A stretch of DNA of 64,000 nucleotides from Mucilaginibacter boryungensis. Its GTDB lineage: Bacteria > Bacteroidota > Bacteroidia > Sphingobacteriales > Sphingobacteriaceae. Positions 43,536 through 52,836 of the stretch are shown here, piece after piece. The position numbers and the translations under genes were made by a program. The notes under the pieces were generated by a model that searched no databases, was not told where the DNA came from, and worked only from the letters and a program-made list of their open reading frames with translations. The DNA is taken from NCBI RefSeq assembly GCF_015221995.1, contig NZ_JADFFM010000002.1, positions 124,001-188,000 on the forward strand, written 5' to 3'. Every line of letters begins with the position of its first letter. The stretch's first letter is position 1.

Positions 43536-44201
43536 TTATCTTTTGTCATCACCGGCGATGGTTCTAAAACGATTTTCAATCCTGCTGTTGGCGAAAATTA
43601 CCATTCGCGCCACGGGGCTTTGCAGGAAAGTACACATGTATTCCTGAATTCAGGCCTGCGCCATTTTTTAGCCGGCGCGGATGCGCAAGCCGTATCGGTA
43701 TTGGAGGTTGGCCTGGGCACCGGGCTTAATTTTTTATTGAGTGCCGATTTTTGCACCAACAAGCAAATTAAACTGGAATACACCGGTATTGAGGCATACC
43801 CCTTAAGTACAACAATGATAGACCAAACCGGTTACGAGGCATACATTCCCCCCAAACTATGGGATGACTTTTTAAGCTGGTACCCATCATCCATTAATCA
43901 CCTGGTTAGCGTAAACGAATTTTGCCAGCTGAAAACCGCGCACTGCAAATTGCCCGAGTTTGAAAGTGCCGAGTTGTATGACATCATCTACTTCGACGCT
44001 TTTGCCGTAGCCCACCAACCCGAAATGTGGAGCGAGGAAGCAATTGGCCATACTATTCAATTCCTTAAACCTGGTGGTGTATTTGTCACTTACGCCATAA
44101 CCGGTAATTTAAAACGCATGCTAAAGGCATTGGGATTGAAAGTGGAAAAAGCGCCTGGAGCACCGGGAAAGCGGGAGATGTTAAGGGCGACGAAAGTTTG
44201 A
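43476..44201 (+). CDS. mnmD: tRNA 5-methylaminomethyl-2-thiouridine methyltransferase MnmD-like
   Basis: A 241-aa SAM-dependent methyltransferase that completes the mnm5s2U wobble modification of tRNA. It shows FNPAVGENYHSRHGALQES, VLEVGLGTGLNFLL (SAM site) and DIIYFDAFAVAHQPEMWS, the MnmD signatures. It lacks the FAD oxidase half (MnmC fusion), as is usual outside gammaproteobacteria. The first about 20 residues read through a C/G repeat element, so the family's normal start would be near residue 20. No other in-frame ATG is available before the core. Confidence 0.9.
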   Translation: MGKQHYDDEQQLPLQGTEGQLSFVITGDGSKTIFNPAVGENYHSRHGALQESTHVFLNSGLRHFLAGADAQAVSVLEVGLGTGLNFLLSADFCTNKQIKLEYTGIEAYPLSTTMIDQTGYEAYIPPKLWDDFLSWYPSSINHLVSVNEFCQLKTAHCKLPEFESAELYDIIYFDAFAVAHQPEMWSEEAIGHTIQFLKPGGVFVTYAITGNLKRMLKALGLKVEKAPGAPGKREMLRATKV

Positions 44202-44364
44202 ACCGGGATTAAACCCAATTCATCAGATTACAATATTTCTATATCATTGGTAATCCTTCAATCTGTTAAACCAAGGTTAAGACATTCTTTTCTATCTTTA
44301 TACCTTTGAACCATGTCATCCGATAAGTTCTGCTTGTCGTGGCTTAGACATAAACAACAAATAT

Positions 44365-45168
44365 ATGCCTCTTATACCTCCTGATACTGGCTTTACCCCG
44401 GCTGCTTCCTTTGAGCGCCTGTTGAAAATAATGGACGATCTGCGCGAGAACTGCCCTTGGGATATGAAACAGACCATGGAAAGCCTGCGCCATTTAACCA
44501 TTGAGGAAACCTACGAGCTGTCTGATTCGATACTGGGCTGCGATATGCAGGAGGTAAAAAAAGAGCTGGGCGATATTATGCTGCACCTGGTTTTTTATGC
44601 CCGTATAGCATCCGAAACCAAAGAGTTTGATATAACCGATGTATTAAACGGTATCTGCGATAAGCTGATCACCCGTCACCCGCATATTTACAGCGATACC
44701 GAAGTAAATAATGAAGATGATGTAAAGCGTAACTGGGAGAAACTAAAATTAAAGGAAGGTAATAAATCCGTCCTGGGTGGTGTACCTGCTTCGTTACCGG
44801 CATTGGTGAAGGCATCGCGCATACAAGAGAAAGCGCGTGGTATCGGCTTCGACTGGGAGCATAAAAACCAGGTTTGGGAAAAGGTTGAAGAAGAAATGCA
44901 GGAATTCCGGTCGGAATTTAACGCGGAAGACAATAGCGCTATTGACCATGAAAAAGCCGAAGGTGAGTTTGGCGACCTGTTGTTTTCGCTGATCAATTAT
45001 GCGCGGTTCATTAACATTAACCCGGAAAATGCGCTGGAAAAAACAAACCGGAAATTCATTAAACGGTTTCAATATCTGGAAGCCAAAGCACAGGATAGCG
45101 GCAAAAAGTTACAGGACATGACGCTGGCTGAAATGGATGTATTTTGGAATGAAGCAAAAAAACTATAA
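44365..45168 (+). CDS. mazG: nucleoside triphosphate pyrophosphohydrolase MazG
   Basis: A 267-aa cytosolic NTP pyrophosphatase with two MazG domains. The first has NCPWDMKQTMESLRHLTIEETYELSD with the EExxE metal site, and the second has IDHEKAEGEFGDLLFSLINYARF with its ExxD ligands. KANRKFIKRF-like residues near the end are also conserved. It removes pyrophosphate from non-canonical dNTPs and lowers (p)ppGpp signalling cost in some bacteria. The gene stands alone, with a lipoprotein gene 68 bases downstream. Confidence 0.95.
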   Translation: MPLIPPDTGFTPAASFERLLKIMDDLRENCPWDMKQTMESLRHLTIEETYELSDSILGCDMQEVKKELGDIMLHLVFYARIASETKEFDITDVLNGICDKLITRHPHIYSDTEVNNEDDVKRNWEKLKLKEGNKSVLGGVPASLPALVKASRIQEKARGIGFDWEHKNQVWEKVEEEMQEFRSEFNAEDNSAIDHEKAEGEFGDLLFSLINYARFININPENALEKTNRKFIKRFQYLEAKAQDSGKKLQDMTLAEMDVFWNEAKKL

Positions 45169-45236
45169 AATAATGCCACGTCTTGTAGCGTTTTATACTC
45201 CTGATACGTATACCCCATTAATAAATACACTATTTT

Positions 45237-45671
45237 ATGAAACGTGCAATCATTTTCTTTTTACCATTTATAGTAATGCTTGGTGCAGGCTGTTTAAAGC
45301 ATAGTAACGATGCCGATGTATCTTTTAACGCGCCTACAGGTACTTTTGCCGGGCCGTTTATGAAGATACACTATAGCCCTGCTACCAAAAAATATGATAC
45401 TGTTAAGGCTAATTTAACTTTAACAATGGATCTGAAAACAGGTTATAAGGTAACAGGCGATACTGCCACTGTACATGCCGGTAGCTTTGGCGATTTTTCT
45501 ATGGACCCTACCTATGTGCAATTTGCCGATAAAACTTACAGCTCGACTGCCAGCTTGTCAAAAGTGCATTTATCGGGTACTTATTTGTATAGTTATAATG
45601 GCGTTAATTTTAAAATTGAAGCTGTTGTAGGCGATACACTTGATTATTATTACAATTTAACAAAGCAATAG
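45237..45671 (+). CDS. predicted lipoprotein of unknown function, 144 aa
   Basis: The signal sequence ends at GAGC (Cys19). The mature part alternates short polar and hydrophobic segments with many Thr, Tyr and Lys, consistent with a small beta-barrel or beta-sandwich; I do not recognise a family. It follows mazG on the same strand and is terminated 24 bases after its stop. Confidence 0.65.
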   Translation: MKRAIIFFLPFIVMLGAGCLKHSNDADVSFNAPTGTFAGPFMKIHYSPATKKYDTVKANLTLTMDLKTGYKVTGDTATVHAGSFGDFSMDPTYVQFADKTYSSTASLSKVHLSGTYLYSYNGVNFKIEAVVGDTLDYYYNLTKQ

Positions 45672-45694
45672 CAAAAGATTGTAGCAAATGATAT

Positions 45695-45717
45695 AGGCCG
45701 TTTAATACGGCCTTTTT
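45695..45717 (+). terminator. rho-independent terminator
   Basis: AGGCCGT TTAAT ACGGCCT stem-loop followed by a T-run. It separates the lipoprotein gene from the sigma factor gene. Confidence 0.85.
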
Positions 45718-45827
45718 TATTGCCGATAAATATTTTTTATATTTAATTGTAGCAATATGCCTTTTAATTGCGTAGTAACTTACGAGGCTAAAAAACTGAT
45801 CATCAAAAAACGGTACTAAAACACTTA

Positions 45828-46370
45828 ATGCATCTACCACAAGGCATTGCCGAAGCTGAATTGATAGGCCAGTGCAAACGGGGCAGCCTAAAACACCAGG
45901 AAATGCTTTATAAGCATTACTATGGGTTTACCATGGGCATTGCCATGCGTTATTGCTTTAGCCGGGATGATGCTATGGAAGTTACTAATGATGGTTTTAT
46001 AAAAGTATTTAATACCATGGCACAGTATGATGTGGCCAAACCTTTTAAAGCCTGGTTGCGAACTATTATTGTTAACACAGCTATTGACAGGCGCAGAAAA
46101 GAACTGAAACACCAGGCCAATATGGAACTGGATAATGCCATGCCATTAAGCGCAGGCACTTATATTATTGAAAATATTAGCGCACAGGATATTTTAAAAT
46201 TGATGGATACCCTGCCGGTAATACAGCGTACCGTTTTTAACCTGTACGAAATTGATGGCTATAGCCACGATGAGATTGCTGATATGATGGCTATCCCGGC
46301 AAGCTCATCGCGGGTTTATTTAACCCGGGCTAAGGAAAAATTAAGAAAACTAATAGTGACAGCGCAATGA
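45828..46370 (+). CDS. ECF-type RNA polymerase sigma factor
   Basis: A 180-aa sigma-70 family protein of ECF size. Region 2 (about 20-90) contains YYGFTMGIAMRYCFSRDDAMEVTNDGFIKVF, and region 4 (about 125-175) has LPVIQRTVFNLYEIDGYSHDEIADMM followed by SRVYLTRAKEKLRKL. It directs RNA polymerase to alternative promoters. The next gene starts inside its stop codon (ATGATG/TGA overlap), so it is very likely translationally coupled to a membrane partner. Confidence 0.92.
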   Translation: MHLPQGIAEAELIGQCKRGSLKHQEMLYKHYYGFTMGIAMRYCFSRDDAMEVTNDGFIKVFNTMAQYDVAKPFKAWLRTIIVNTAIDRRRKELKHQANMELDNAMPLSAGTYIIENISAQDILKLMDTLPVIQRTVFNLYEIDGYSHDEIADMMAIPASSSRVYLTRAKEKLRKLIVTAQ

Positions 46371-47794
46371 TGGACGAGGATAAATTATATAACGACCTGA
46401 ATAACCGCATTCGCGAGGTATTTGATAATTACGAAGATACCACGGCTAATAAGGGTTGGGCATTGCTGCGTGAAAAATTCCCTGAAAAGGAAAAACACCG
46501 TGGCCTGGCCTGGTTATGGTATGCTGCTGCCGCTGTGGTGCTGTTAGGTATAGGGCTGTGGTTTATTGTTAAACCCAATGAAACCCAAAACTTAAACTTG
46601 CAGGCTAAGCATCCTAAAACAATTATTCAACAACATGCACCTGTTAACGCAGCTCCGGCCATTGATTCTTTGTCACATCAAACAGGCAGCAACGCTACGC
46701 CGTATATTGCACAAGGCAATACTTTAAAAGCCCCGTCTGCCGCGGTACAACCGCAATTGGCTGTCAGTACTCCGCACCAGGCTAAAACCGGCATACAAAC
46801 TACAACAAATAACCCTGTTGATAAACCGGCCGTATCCCAAAACAGCACACAAGGCAATCCAATTGCGGTTATCACCAAACACGACAGCGCATCGGTTATA
46901 TCTAAAAACACGGGCATTGCTGCTGTTGGTAACTCAACCGATAGTGTAATAACCAATCCTGCAGAAAAATATGCAGGTACTAATCCGGTTCAAACACCAA
47001 AGTCATCGCCGGGTATCACCATCGAGCAAATGCTGAATGACAAAACTGCTGTGAAAAATAGCGGGAATAAAACCCAAAACGCAGCGGGTAAGAAAACGAC
47101 CATGAGTGTTTACGCGGCTACTTATTTTAATTATGCTAAGGGTAGCGATAACAACATTAACGTAGGCGCGGGCTTTAGTTCCGACTTTAAATTAACCAAA
47201 AGATTAAAGCTTACTGCGGGCGTGGCCATTGCTCAAAACACGCTAAAGTACAGTAATAGTGCCATTGAAGGCGGCGACCTGAATAATGCCGTATCGCTGG
47301 CAAAAACCGCGCTTAACCAAGTATACGCCAGTTCGGCCCCTGTGGGCAGCAATATCGTCACAGGTTCTAACACCAATGGATTGAGGGGCTTCGCTATTGC
47401 TACCTTTGTATCGCCTGCCCTGCGCGATTATAACGCCAAACTTATTGGTTTAGATATTCCCATCAATTTAAAATACCAGTTTAACCCGCAAAAAACAGAT
47501 GCCTACATTTCGGCAGGGCTAAGTTCGGGGACGTTTATTAATGAAACATATACCCTTAACTATACCTACGCCAAAACCGATCAGCAAGCCATCACCCATA
47601 CCAGCTTCAGTGGGTTCGATGTGGCAAAAACACTTAACGTATCCTTTGGCGTAGGCTACCAGTTAGGCAAAAGCAACCGTCTGATCTTCGAGCCATTTTT
47701 AAAATACCCGCTTGATGGCTTAGGCTCACAGCAAATAAAGTTCGGCGCAGGCGGTATTAACCTGAAGCTGAACTTTCAAACTTCAAAAAAATGA
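46367..47794 (+). CDS. membrane-anchored protein with C-terminal outer-membrane-like barrel domain; possible anti-sigma partner
   Basis: A 475-aa protein: an about 45-residue cytosolic N-terminus, one transmembrane helix (WLWYAAAAVVLLGIGLWFIV, about 50-69), a Ser/Thr/Asn/Ala/Gln-rich periplasmic linker (about 70-240), and a beta-rich C-terminal region (about 245-475, YAATYFNYAKGSDNNINVGAGF through LNFQTSKK) resembling PorT-like outer-membrane beta-barrels. Its start overlaps the sigma factor stop and its own stop overlaps the next gene, so it is the middle gene of a coupled trio. The topology is odd: helix in the inner membrane, barrel-like domain in the periplasm. Confidence 0.7.
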   Translation: MMDEDKLYNDLNNRIREVFDNYEDTTANKGWALLREKFPEKEKHRGLAWLWYAAAAVVLLGIGLWFIVKPNETQNLNLQAKHPKTIIQQHAPVNAAPAIDSLSHQTGSNATPYIAQGNTLKAPSAAVQPQLAVSTPHQAKTGIQTTTNNPVDKPAVSQNSTQGNPIAVITKHDSASVISKNTGIAAVGNSTDSVITNPAEKYAGTNPVQTPKSSPGITIEQMLNDKTAVKNSGNKTQNAAGKKTTMSVYAATYFNYAKGSDNNINVGAGFSSDFKLTKRLKLTAGVAIAQNTLKYSNSAIEGGDLNNAVSLAKTALNQVYASSAPVGSNIVTGSNTNGLRGFAIATFVSPALRDYNAKLIGLDIPINLKYQFNPQKTDAYISAGLSSGTFINETYTLNYTYAKTDQQAITHTSFSGFDVAKTLNVSFGVGYQLGKSNRLIFEPFLKYPLDGLGSQQIKFGAGGINLKLNFQTSKK

Positions 47795-48531
47795 GAAAAC
47801 CTTTACTTATCCTTTTTATTTTAGGCTTATCACTGTATTCATACGCGCAAAAAATGGAAATTTCGGTGCAAGCCAATACTGGCTTATTTCATTATACCGG
47901 AGCATCTGCAGTTAACGATAGCTATATACTTGAGGGTTCGCACGCCGATGAAACCTACACCAACGACCCTTACGGAAAACATTTTGCATTTAGCTATGGA
48001 GCGGGGTTTAAGTTAAGTTTAGTAGGCCCTACAGGTTTTATATTTGGCGTGCAAACCGACTATGAAATTTTAAGAAGTAAAGTAAATATCAATAATTTTA
48101 TATCCAGTTATGTAGCGATGCCGTATGTGCAAACAACTACAACGTCTCCCGACATCTCCGGTCACACCTATTTAAACAGTTACGCTGTTAACATTAATCC
48201 CTATATCGGCTACAGGATAAAACTAAAAAACTGCACGTTTGATGTTTTACCGGGAGTAGATGTTGGCGTGGGATTAAGCAGCCGTGAAAATGGTGTAGCT
48301 AATGTAAATTATAACGGCACGGTTACTACCTACCGCAGTAAGCGCGACAGAGGCACCCCGCCAAATGATGCCCGTTTGCGCTTAGGCTTAGCTTTACACC
48401 ACAATAAGTTTACCCTAAATGGCAGTTTTGCCCAGGGATTAACAAACCACATGGCCGGCTATGTTGGCAGCAACAATGCCAAAGTATACAGTCAATTATT
48501 CAGGCTGGGCCTGGGTTACCAGATATATTAA
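47791..48531 (+). CDS. secreted outer-membrane beta-barrel-like protein, 246 aa
   Basis: Signal peptide MRKPLLILFILGLSLYSYAQ, then alternating aromatic/polar strands (FAFSYGAGFKLSLVG, NINPYIGYRIKL, RLRLGLALHHNKF) and a terminal LFRLGLGYQIY typical of an outer-membrane barrel of 8-10 strands. No family is assigned. It starts four bases inside the end of the previous gene, linking it to the sigma factor operon. Confidence 0.7.
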   Translation: MRKPLLILFILGLSLYSYAQKMEISVQANTGLFHYTGASAVNDSYILEGSHADETYTNDPYGKHFAFSYGAGFKLSLVGPTGFIFGVQTDYEILRSKVNINNFISSYVAMPYVQTTTTSPDISGHTYLNSYAVNINPYIGYRIKLKNCTFDVLPGVDVGVGLSSRENGVANVNYNGTVTTYRSKRDRGTPPNDARLRLGLALHHNKFTLNGSFAQGLTNHMAGYVGSNNAKVYSQLFRLGLGYQIY

Positions 48532-48535
48532 GGGA

Positions 48536-49747
48536 TTATTTAAACTTTATAGCTTTTACCGGCGTAATACGGCTTACCAGCATAGATGGGATGATAAGTA
48601 CCAGTAAAGATATGGTCAGGGTGCCGGCGTTCAGTAAAAGCACATCTACCCAATCAAACTGTATCGGTACAAATTTCATGTAGTAGGATGCCTCATCCAG
48701 CTTAAAAAAATGTGTTTGATATTGCAGCCAGCCCAAACCTAACCCCAAAACGTTTCCCAGCAATAAGCCAATGCTTATCAGGTAAACCGCGTTGTATAAA
48801 AATATTTCCTGTATTTTCCAGTTAGTGGCCCCCATAGCCTTCAGCATACCTATCATGGTGGTGCGCTCCAGTATCATAATCAGCAACGCCGATATCATAT
48901 TAATAACCGCTACTACCAGCATCAGCGCTAATATTACCTGGGTATTGGCATCCAGCAGCTTCAGCCATTCAAATATCGTTTGGTAATTTTCACTAATAGT
49001 GTACGATCTCAGTTCTACCGGCATTTGATCGCGCACACCCTGATTGTATTCCTCTACATGGTCAAAATCGCGCACCCGCACTTCGTAGCCGCCTATCTCA
49101 TTGGGGTTCCAGTTATTCAGCTTCTGTATTAGCGAGAGGCTGCTTATTACGAAAACCTTATTCACATCTTCTACCCCCGCATCATAAATACCCACTATGG
49201 TAAACTTGCGTTTGCGCAGCGGTTGCTGTACAAAGTACATCAAAAACTTATCGTTCAGCTTTAATTTTAAGCGGTTGGCCGTGTAGGTGGATATCATGAT
49301 CTCGTTTACGGTATCCTTAAAATTTATTACCCGGCCTGCTACCAGTGTTTTACTAAAAAACGACCAATCGTAATCTTCACCAACGCCTTTCAGTACCACT
49401 CCCTCAATTTCGTTATTGGCTTTAATAATACCCGGCTTAGTAGCAAATGCCGAAATACCGGCAACATAAGGCAAACTTTTGATACGTTTGATAAAGGCGT
49501 TGTCCTCTACTATTTGCGATATCTCGAACGAGTTGTTCAGATCGTACCGGTAAATAGTGATATCGGCTGCAAAACCCCGAACTTTTTCCCTGATCTCTTG
49601 TTTAAACCCTTTAATAATAGCCAGTGAGAGGATCATTACGCCCAGGCCCAGCATAATACCAACAATGGCTATGCGTACAATCAGCTTTGAAAATGTACGT
49701 TTTGATTTGAAACTTATACGGGCAGCTATGAACCTTGAAAAACTCAA
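48536..49747 (-). CDS. LolC/LolE-type lipoprotein-releasing ABC permease (FtsX-like)
   Basis: A 403-aa permease. One N-terminal helix (IVRIAIVGIMLGLGVMILSLAI, about 23-45), a large periplasmic domain (about 46-270) and three C-terminal helices give the MacB/FtsX fold. RFIAARISFKSKRTFSKLI is the usual N-terminus of LolC/E proteins. It would extract lipoproteins for transport to the outer membrane, with an ATPase encoded elsewhere. It converges with the barrel gene. Confidence 0.88.
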   Translation of the reverse strand: MSFSRFIAARISFKSKRTFSKLIVRIAIVGIMLGLGVMILSLAIIKGFKQEIREKVRGFAADITIYRYDLNNSFEISQIVEDNAFIKRIKSLPYVAGISAFATKPGIIKANNEIEGVVLKGVGEDYDWSFFSKTLVAGRVINFKDTVNEIMISTYTANRLKLKLNDKFLMYFVQQPLRKRKFTIVGIYDAGVEDVNKVFVISSLSLIQKLNNWNPNEIGGYEVRVRDFDHVEEYNQGVRDQMPVELRSYTISENYQTIFEWLKLLDANTQVILALMLVVAVINMISALLIMILERTTMIGMLKAMGATNWKIQEIFLYNAVYLISIGLLLGNVLGLGLGWLQYQTHFFKLDEASYYMKFVPIQFDWVDVLLLNAGTLTISLLVLIIPSMLVSRITPVKAIKFK

Positions 49748-49842
49748 TGCAGATTATTTTTGTATTTTAGCAAATATGCAGAATTAAGGCGAAAATGACT
49801 TAATTAAGCTGGTTTAACAATTGTAATTTAGGTTTGATGTAA

Positions 49843-51147
49843 ATGAGAGCACAAAAAAGATCGTTTATAGTTTTAATGCTGGCGCTGGGTAGCTTAAGCG
49901 TGTTCGCACAAGTGAATACTAAGGGAGACCAAAACCAGCCCCCGCTTAGCAAACCGGCTGGCAAAGGCGATGTAAGGGGACTTTATAAGGGTATACGCAA
50001 TGCCGTTTCGAAAATTGACCTACGAAATAGTAAAGAAATCGCTACCGGTGCCGACCAAACCGAATTATATCTTCCCTATTTAAAGGGCAAGCATGTAGGT
50101 ATGGTGATCAACCAAACATCGGTAATTGGCAAAAACCTATCCTTCAGTGTAGATAGCCTGGTAAAGCTTGGTGTTGAGGTGAAAAAAATATTCGGCCCCG
50201 AACATGGCTTCCGCGGCAACGCGGCGGATGGCGGTAAGGTAGAAGATACGGTAGATCCTAAAACAGGCATACCGGCCCTATCGCTTTATGGCAGCCGCAA
50301 ACACAAACCCCGCCCTGAAGATTTAAAAGGTATTGACCTGATGATTTTTGACATGCAGGATGTTGGCGCCCGTTTTTATACTTACCTCACCACCCTGCAC
50401 TATGTAATGGAGGCCTGTGCCGAAAACAATATCGAACTAATGATACTTGACCGGCCTAATCCAAATGGCAATGTGGTTGACGGCGCGGTGTTGGATACCG
50501 CGTTCAAATCGAGCGTTGGGATGCACCCTATCCCCATCACTCACGGCATGACGCTGGGCGAATATGCCCAAATGATAAATGGCGAAGGCTGGTTAAAAGG
50601 CCACATTAAGTGTAAGCTGAAAATTATTAAAGTGGCCAACTATACCCATGCCATGGCATATAAATTACCTATTAACCCATCGCCCAATTTAAGCACATAC
50701 CAATCGGTATTATTATATCCAAGTTTGTGCTTGTTTGAGGGCACTACTTTTAGTTTGGGCCGCGGTACGCCGTTTCCATTCCAGGTGGTGGGGAGTCCGT
50801 TGTTGAAAGATAAATATAAGTTTAGCTTCACCCCGGTAAGTATCCCCGGTGTAAGTGATAACCCGCCGCTAAAGGGTCAAACCTGCTATGGCTTAGACCT
50901 TAGGAAATATGACACCGATAAATTGTGGAAATCCGGCAAACTAAACCTCTCGTGGATCATCGACATGTATAAGCAATCGCCGGATAAAGAGCATTTTTTT
51001 ACAGCCTATTTCACAAAGCTAACCGGATCGGAAGAATTACGGAAGCAAATTGTAGCTGGAAAATCTGAGGAAGAAATACGTTTGAGCTGGGAACCTGCAT
51101 TGAGCCGGTATAAGCTTATGCGGCAAAAATATTTATTATATAAATAA
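49843..51147 (+). CDS. DUF1343 protein, NamZ-like exo-beta-N-acetylmuramidase
   Basis: A 434-aa secreted protein with signal peptide (FIVLMLALGSLSVFAQ). The core has FGPEHGFRGNAADG, LYGSRKHKPRPEDLKGIDLM, FDMQDVGARFYTYLTTL, LDRPNPNG and FEGTTFSLGRGTPFPFQVVG, the full DUF1343 signature. Family member NamZ removes terminal N-acetylmuramic acid from peptidoglycan fragments (GH171). It suggests cell wall recycling in the periplasm. Confidence 0.9.
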   Translation: MRAQKRSFIVLMLALGSLSVFAQVNTKGDQNQPPLSKPAGKGDVRGLYKGIRNAVSKIDLRNSKEIATGADQTELYLPYLKGKHVGMVINQTSVIGKNLSFSVDSLVKLGVEVKKIFGPEHGFRGNAADGGKVEDTVDPKTGIPALSLYGSRKHKPRPEDLKGIDLMIFDMQDVGARFYTYLTTLHYVMEACAENNIELMILDRPNPNGNVVDGAVLDTAFKSSVGMHPIPITHGMTLGEYAQMINGEGWLKGHIKCKLKIIKVANYTHAMAYKLPINPSPNLSTYQSVLLYPSLCLFEGTTFSLGRGTPFPFQVVGSPLLKDKYKFSFTPVSIPGVSDNPPLKGQTCYGLDLRKYDTDKLWKSGKLNLSWIIDMYKQSPDKEHFFTAYFTKLTGSEELRKQIVAGKSEEEIRLSWEPALSRYKLMRQKYLLYK

Positions 51148-51151
51148 AATA

Positions 51152-51236
51152 CCCGCCCCTCCCAACCCTCCCCGGAAGGGAGGGCTTGCAGGATATTATA
51201 AAGTCTCCCCTACAGGGGGAGATTTAGAGGGGGCTT
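51152..51236. repeat. C/G-run repeat between DUF1343 and fmt
   Basis: CCTCCCCGGAAGGGAGGG and TCCCCTACAGGGGGAGA hairpins fill the gap, followed by AGGGGGCTTA just before the fmt start. It is related to the C/G-run family but more degenerate. Confidence 0.7.
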
Positions 51237-51247
51237 AATAATAGATT

Positions 51248-52162
51248 ATGAAAATAGTATTCATGGGGACACCCGAATTTGCGGTTGCATCGCTGGAAGC
51301 TTTGATAGATTCGGGCGCTGATATTGTTGGCGTAGTTACCGCGCCTGATAAACCGGCTGGCCGCGGACAAAAACTAAGCGAATCGGCCGTTAAGCAATAC
51401 GCAGTAGCCAAAGGTATTAAAGTACTGCAGCCAGAAAAGCTGAAGGACCCGGAATTTTTGGAAGAACTGAAGGCACTGAATGCTGATTTGCAAGTAGTAG
51501 TAGCCTTCCGTATGTTGCCCGAAGTAGTTTGGAATATGCCGCCGAAGGGGACTATTAACCTGCATGCCTCGCTATTGCCGCAATACCGGGGTGCCGCCCC
51601 AATTAACTGGGCTATTATTAATGGGGAAAAAGAGAGCGGCGTTACTACGTTTTTATTACAGCATGATATCGATACCGGCAATGTGCTGTTCACCGAAAAA
51701 GTTACCCTTACCGGCGAAGAAACCGCCGGCGACCTTCACAACCGCCTGATGAACAAAGGGGCAGGCTTACTGGTAAAAACCGTTAAGGCTATTGAAAGCG
51801 GCCGCTACCAGCAACACCCGCAGGACAGTTTTGAGGCAACCGAGATAAAACACGCCCCCAAAATATTTAAAGAAACCTGTAAAATTGACTTCAATCAGCC
51901 GGTTGAAAAAGTTTATAATCTGATCAGAGGGCTTAGTCCATACCCTACCGCGTTTACTACGCTGAATGATAAGGTCCTGAAGGTATATAAGGCCTTGAAA
52001 GATGAAACTGAACCTGGCATACAACCCGGTGGTTTTTTAACCGATGGTAAAGCATACTTGAAATTTGCATGTAAAGACGGCTTTGTATCAGTAACCGATT
52101 TGCAATTGGAAGGCAAAAAACGGTTGGGTATCGAGGAGTTTTTAAGGGGTGTGAAACTGTGA
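51248..52162 (+). CDS. fmt: methionyl-tRNA formyltransferase
   Basis: A 304-aa enzyme that formylates initiator Met-tRNA using 10-formyl-THF. IVFMGTPEFAVASLEAL opens the Rossmann-like domain, and NLHASLLPQYRGAAPINWAIINGE carries Asn104 and His106, with catalytic Asp142 in DIDTGNVL. The C-terminal tRNA-binding domain starts near residue 205. Length is normal. The next small gene starts 16 bases later. Confidence 0.96.
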   Translation: MKIVFMGTPEFAVASLEALIDSGADIVGVVTAPDKPAGRGQKLSESAVKQYAVAKGIKVLQPEKLKDPEFLEELKALNADLQVVVAFRMLPEVVWNMPPKGTINLHASLLPQYRGAAPINWAIINGEKESGVTTFLLQHDIDTGNVLFTEKVTLTGEETAGDLHNRLMNKGAGLLVKTVKAIESGRYQQHPQDSFEATEIKHAPKIFKETCKIDFNQPVEKVYNLIRGLSPYPTAFTTLNDKVLKVYKALKDETEPGIQPGGFLTDGKAYLKFACKDGFVSVTDLQLEGKKRLGIEEFLRGVKL

Positions 52163-52178
52163 TGGCATAAATAGTACT

Positions 52179-52475
52179 ATGCCCAACCCACAACATATTG
52201 ACGATCTGATACAGCATGTAAGCAGCAACCTTGGACTACTGTATATCAGTCCCGGTGATACTGAGGGGAACGTATGCTACGCTAACGAGCCGTCCCTGCG
52301 GCCAGAGTTTAGGCAAAGCTTTACCCTGCAACATATTAAAAACTATCTCCGTGCGCTGGCACATCATCCGGCATTGCTGCAACGGTATGCCGCACATTTA
52401 AAAACAAGCGATACAGGTGTGGTATACCCTCTTAGCGCGAAAGTATTTTGGGAATTGGCTGATAATGCTAAGTAA
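52179..52475 (+). CDS. hypothetical protein, 98 aa
   Basis: A soluble polar protein without signal peptide. It has EGNVCYANEPSLRPEFRQSFTLQHIKNYL and a helix-rich C-terminus; no family is recognised. It follows fmt by 16 bases on the same strand and may be cotranscribed. A long GC-rich hairpin follows it. Confidence 0.55.
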   Translation: MPNPQHIDDLIQHVSSNLGLLYISPGDTEGNVCYANEPSLRPEFRQSFTLQHIKNYLRALAHHPALLQRYAAHLKTSDTGVVYPLSAKVFWELADNAK

Positions 52476-52489
52476 ATAATTAATAAAAC

Positions 52490-52522
52490 AGCCGGCCTGT
52501 TCGTATGGAACGGGCCGGCTGC
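52490..52522. terminator. possible terminator hairpin without T-run
   Basis: CAGCCGGCC and GGCCGGCTG pair over 9 bp around a 15-base loop. The following sequence is CTGCAATTT, not a T-run, so termination strength is unclear. Confidence 0.45.
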
Positions 52523-52588
52523 TGCAATTTGAATATATATGATGGGCGCCGGCTTAGTTACTAATACAACGGCGGATTGGACATTATA

Positions 52589-52783
52589 CTAAACCACAGC
52601 TTTACAATTGTGCCAATGCCTGGCTTTGCAGTTGCTTACGCTGTCGTTACACTTTTTTTCGTGGTTTTTTAAAAACTTCATATCCGCTTTTAAAAAAGGG
52701 TCGTGCTTTCTGTCGGCCTTGCCAAAGCCAAAACCGTTAACGATCACGGTACCCGCTACTGCTACTATTATATATGGTTTCAT
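52589..52783 (-). CDS. possible small secreted Cys-containing peptide, 64 aa
   Basis: ATG at 52783 opens 64 codons. The N-terminus (MKPYIIVAVAGTVIVNGFGF) is a signal-like hydrophobic stretch, and the rest is basic with three Cys (CNDSVSNCKARHWHNCKA) and several His. A palindrome (52837-52857) lies 53 bases upstream and could be its operator. It is short and without known homologues, so it may be a chance frame, but the residue pattern is not random-looking. Confidence 0.42.
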   Translation of the reverse strand: MKPYIIVAVAGTVIVNGFGFGKADRKHDPFLKADMKFLKNHEKKCNDSVSNCKARHWHNCKAVV

Positions 52784-52836
52784 AATTGTGGTGATGTTTT
52801 ACTAATAGACACATTCACCCAAAAAACGTTACACGC

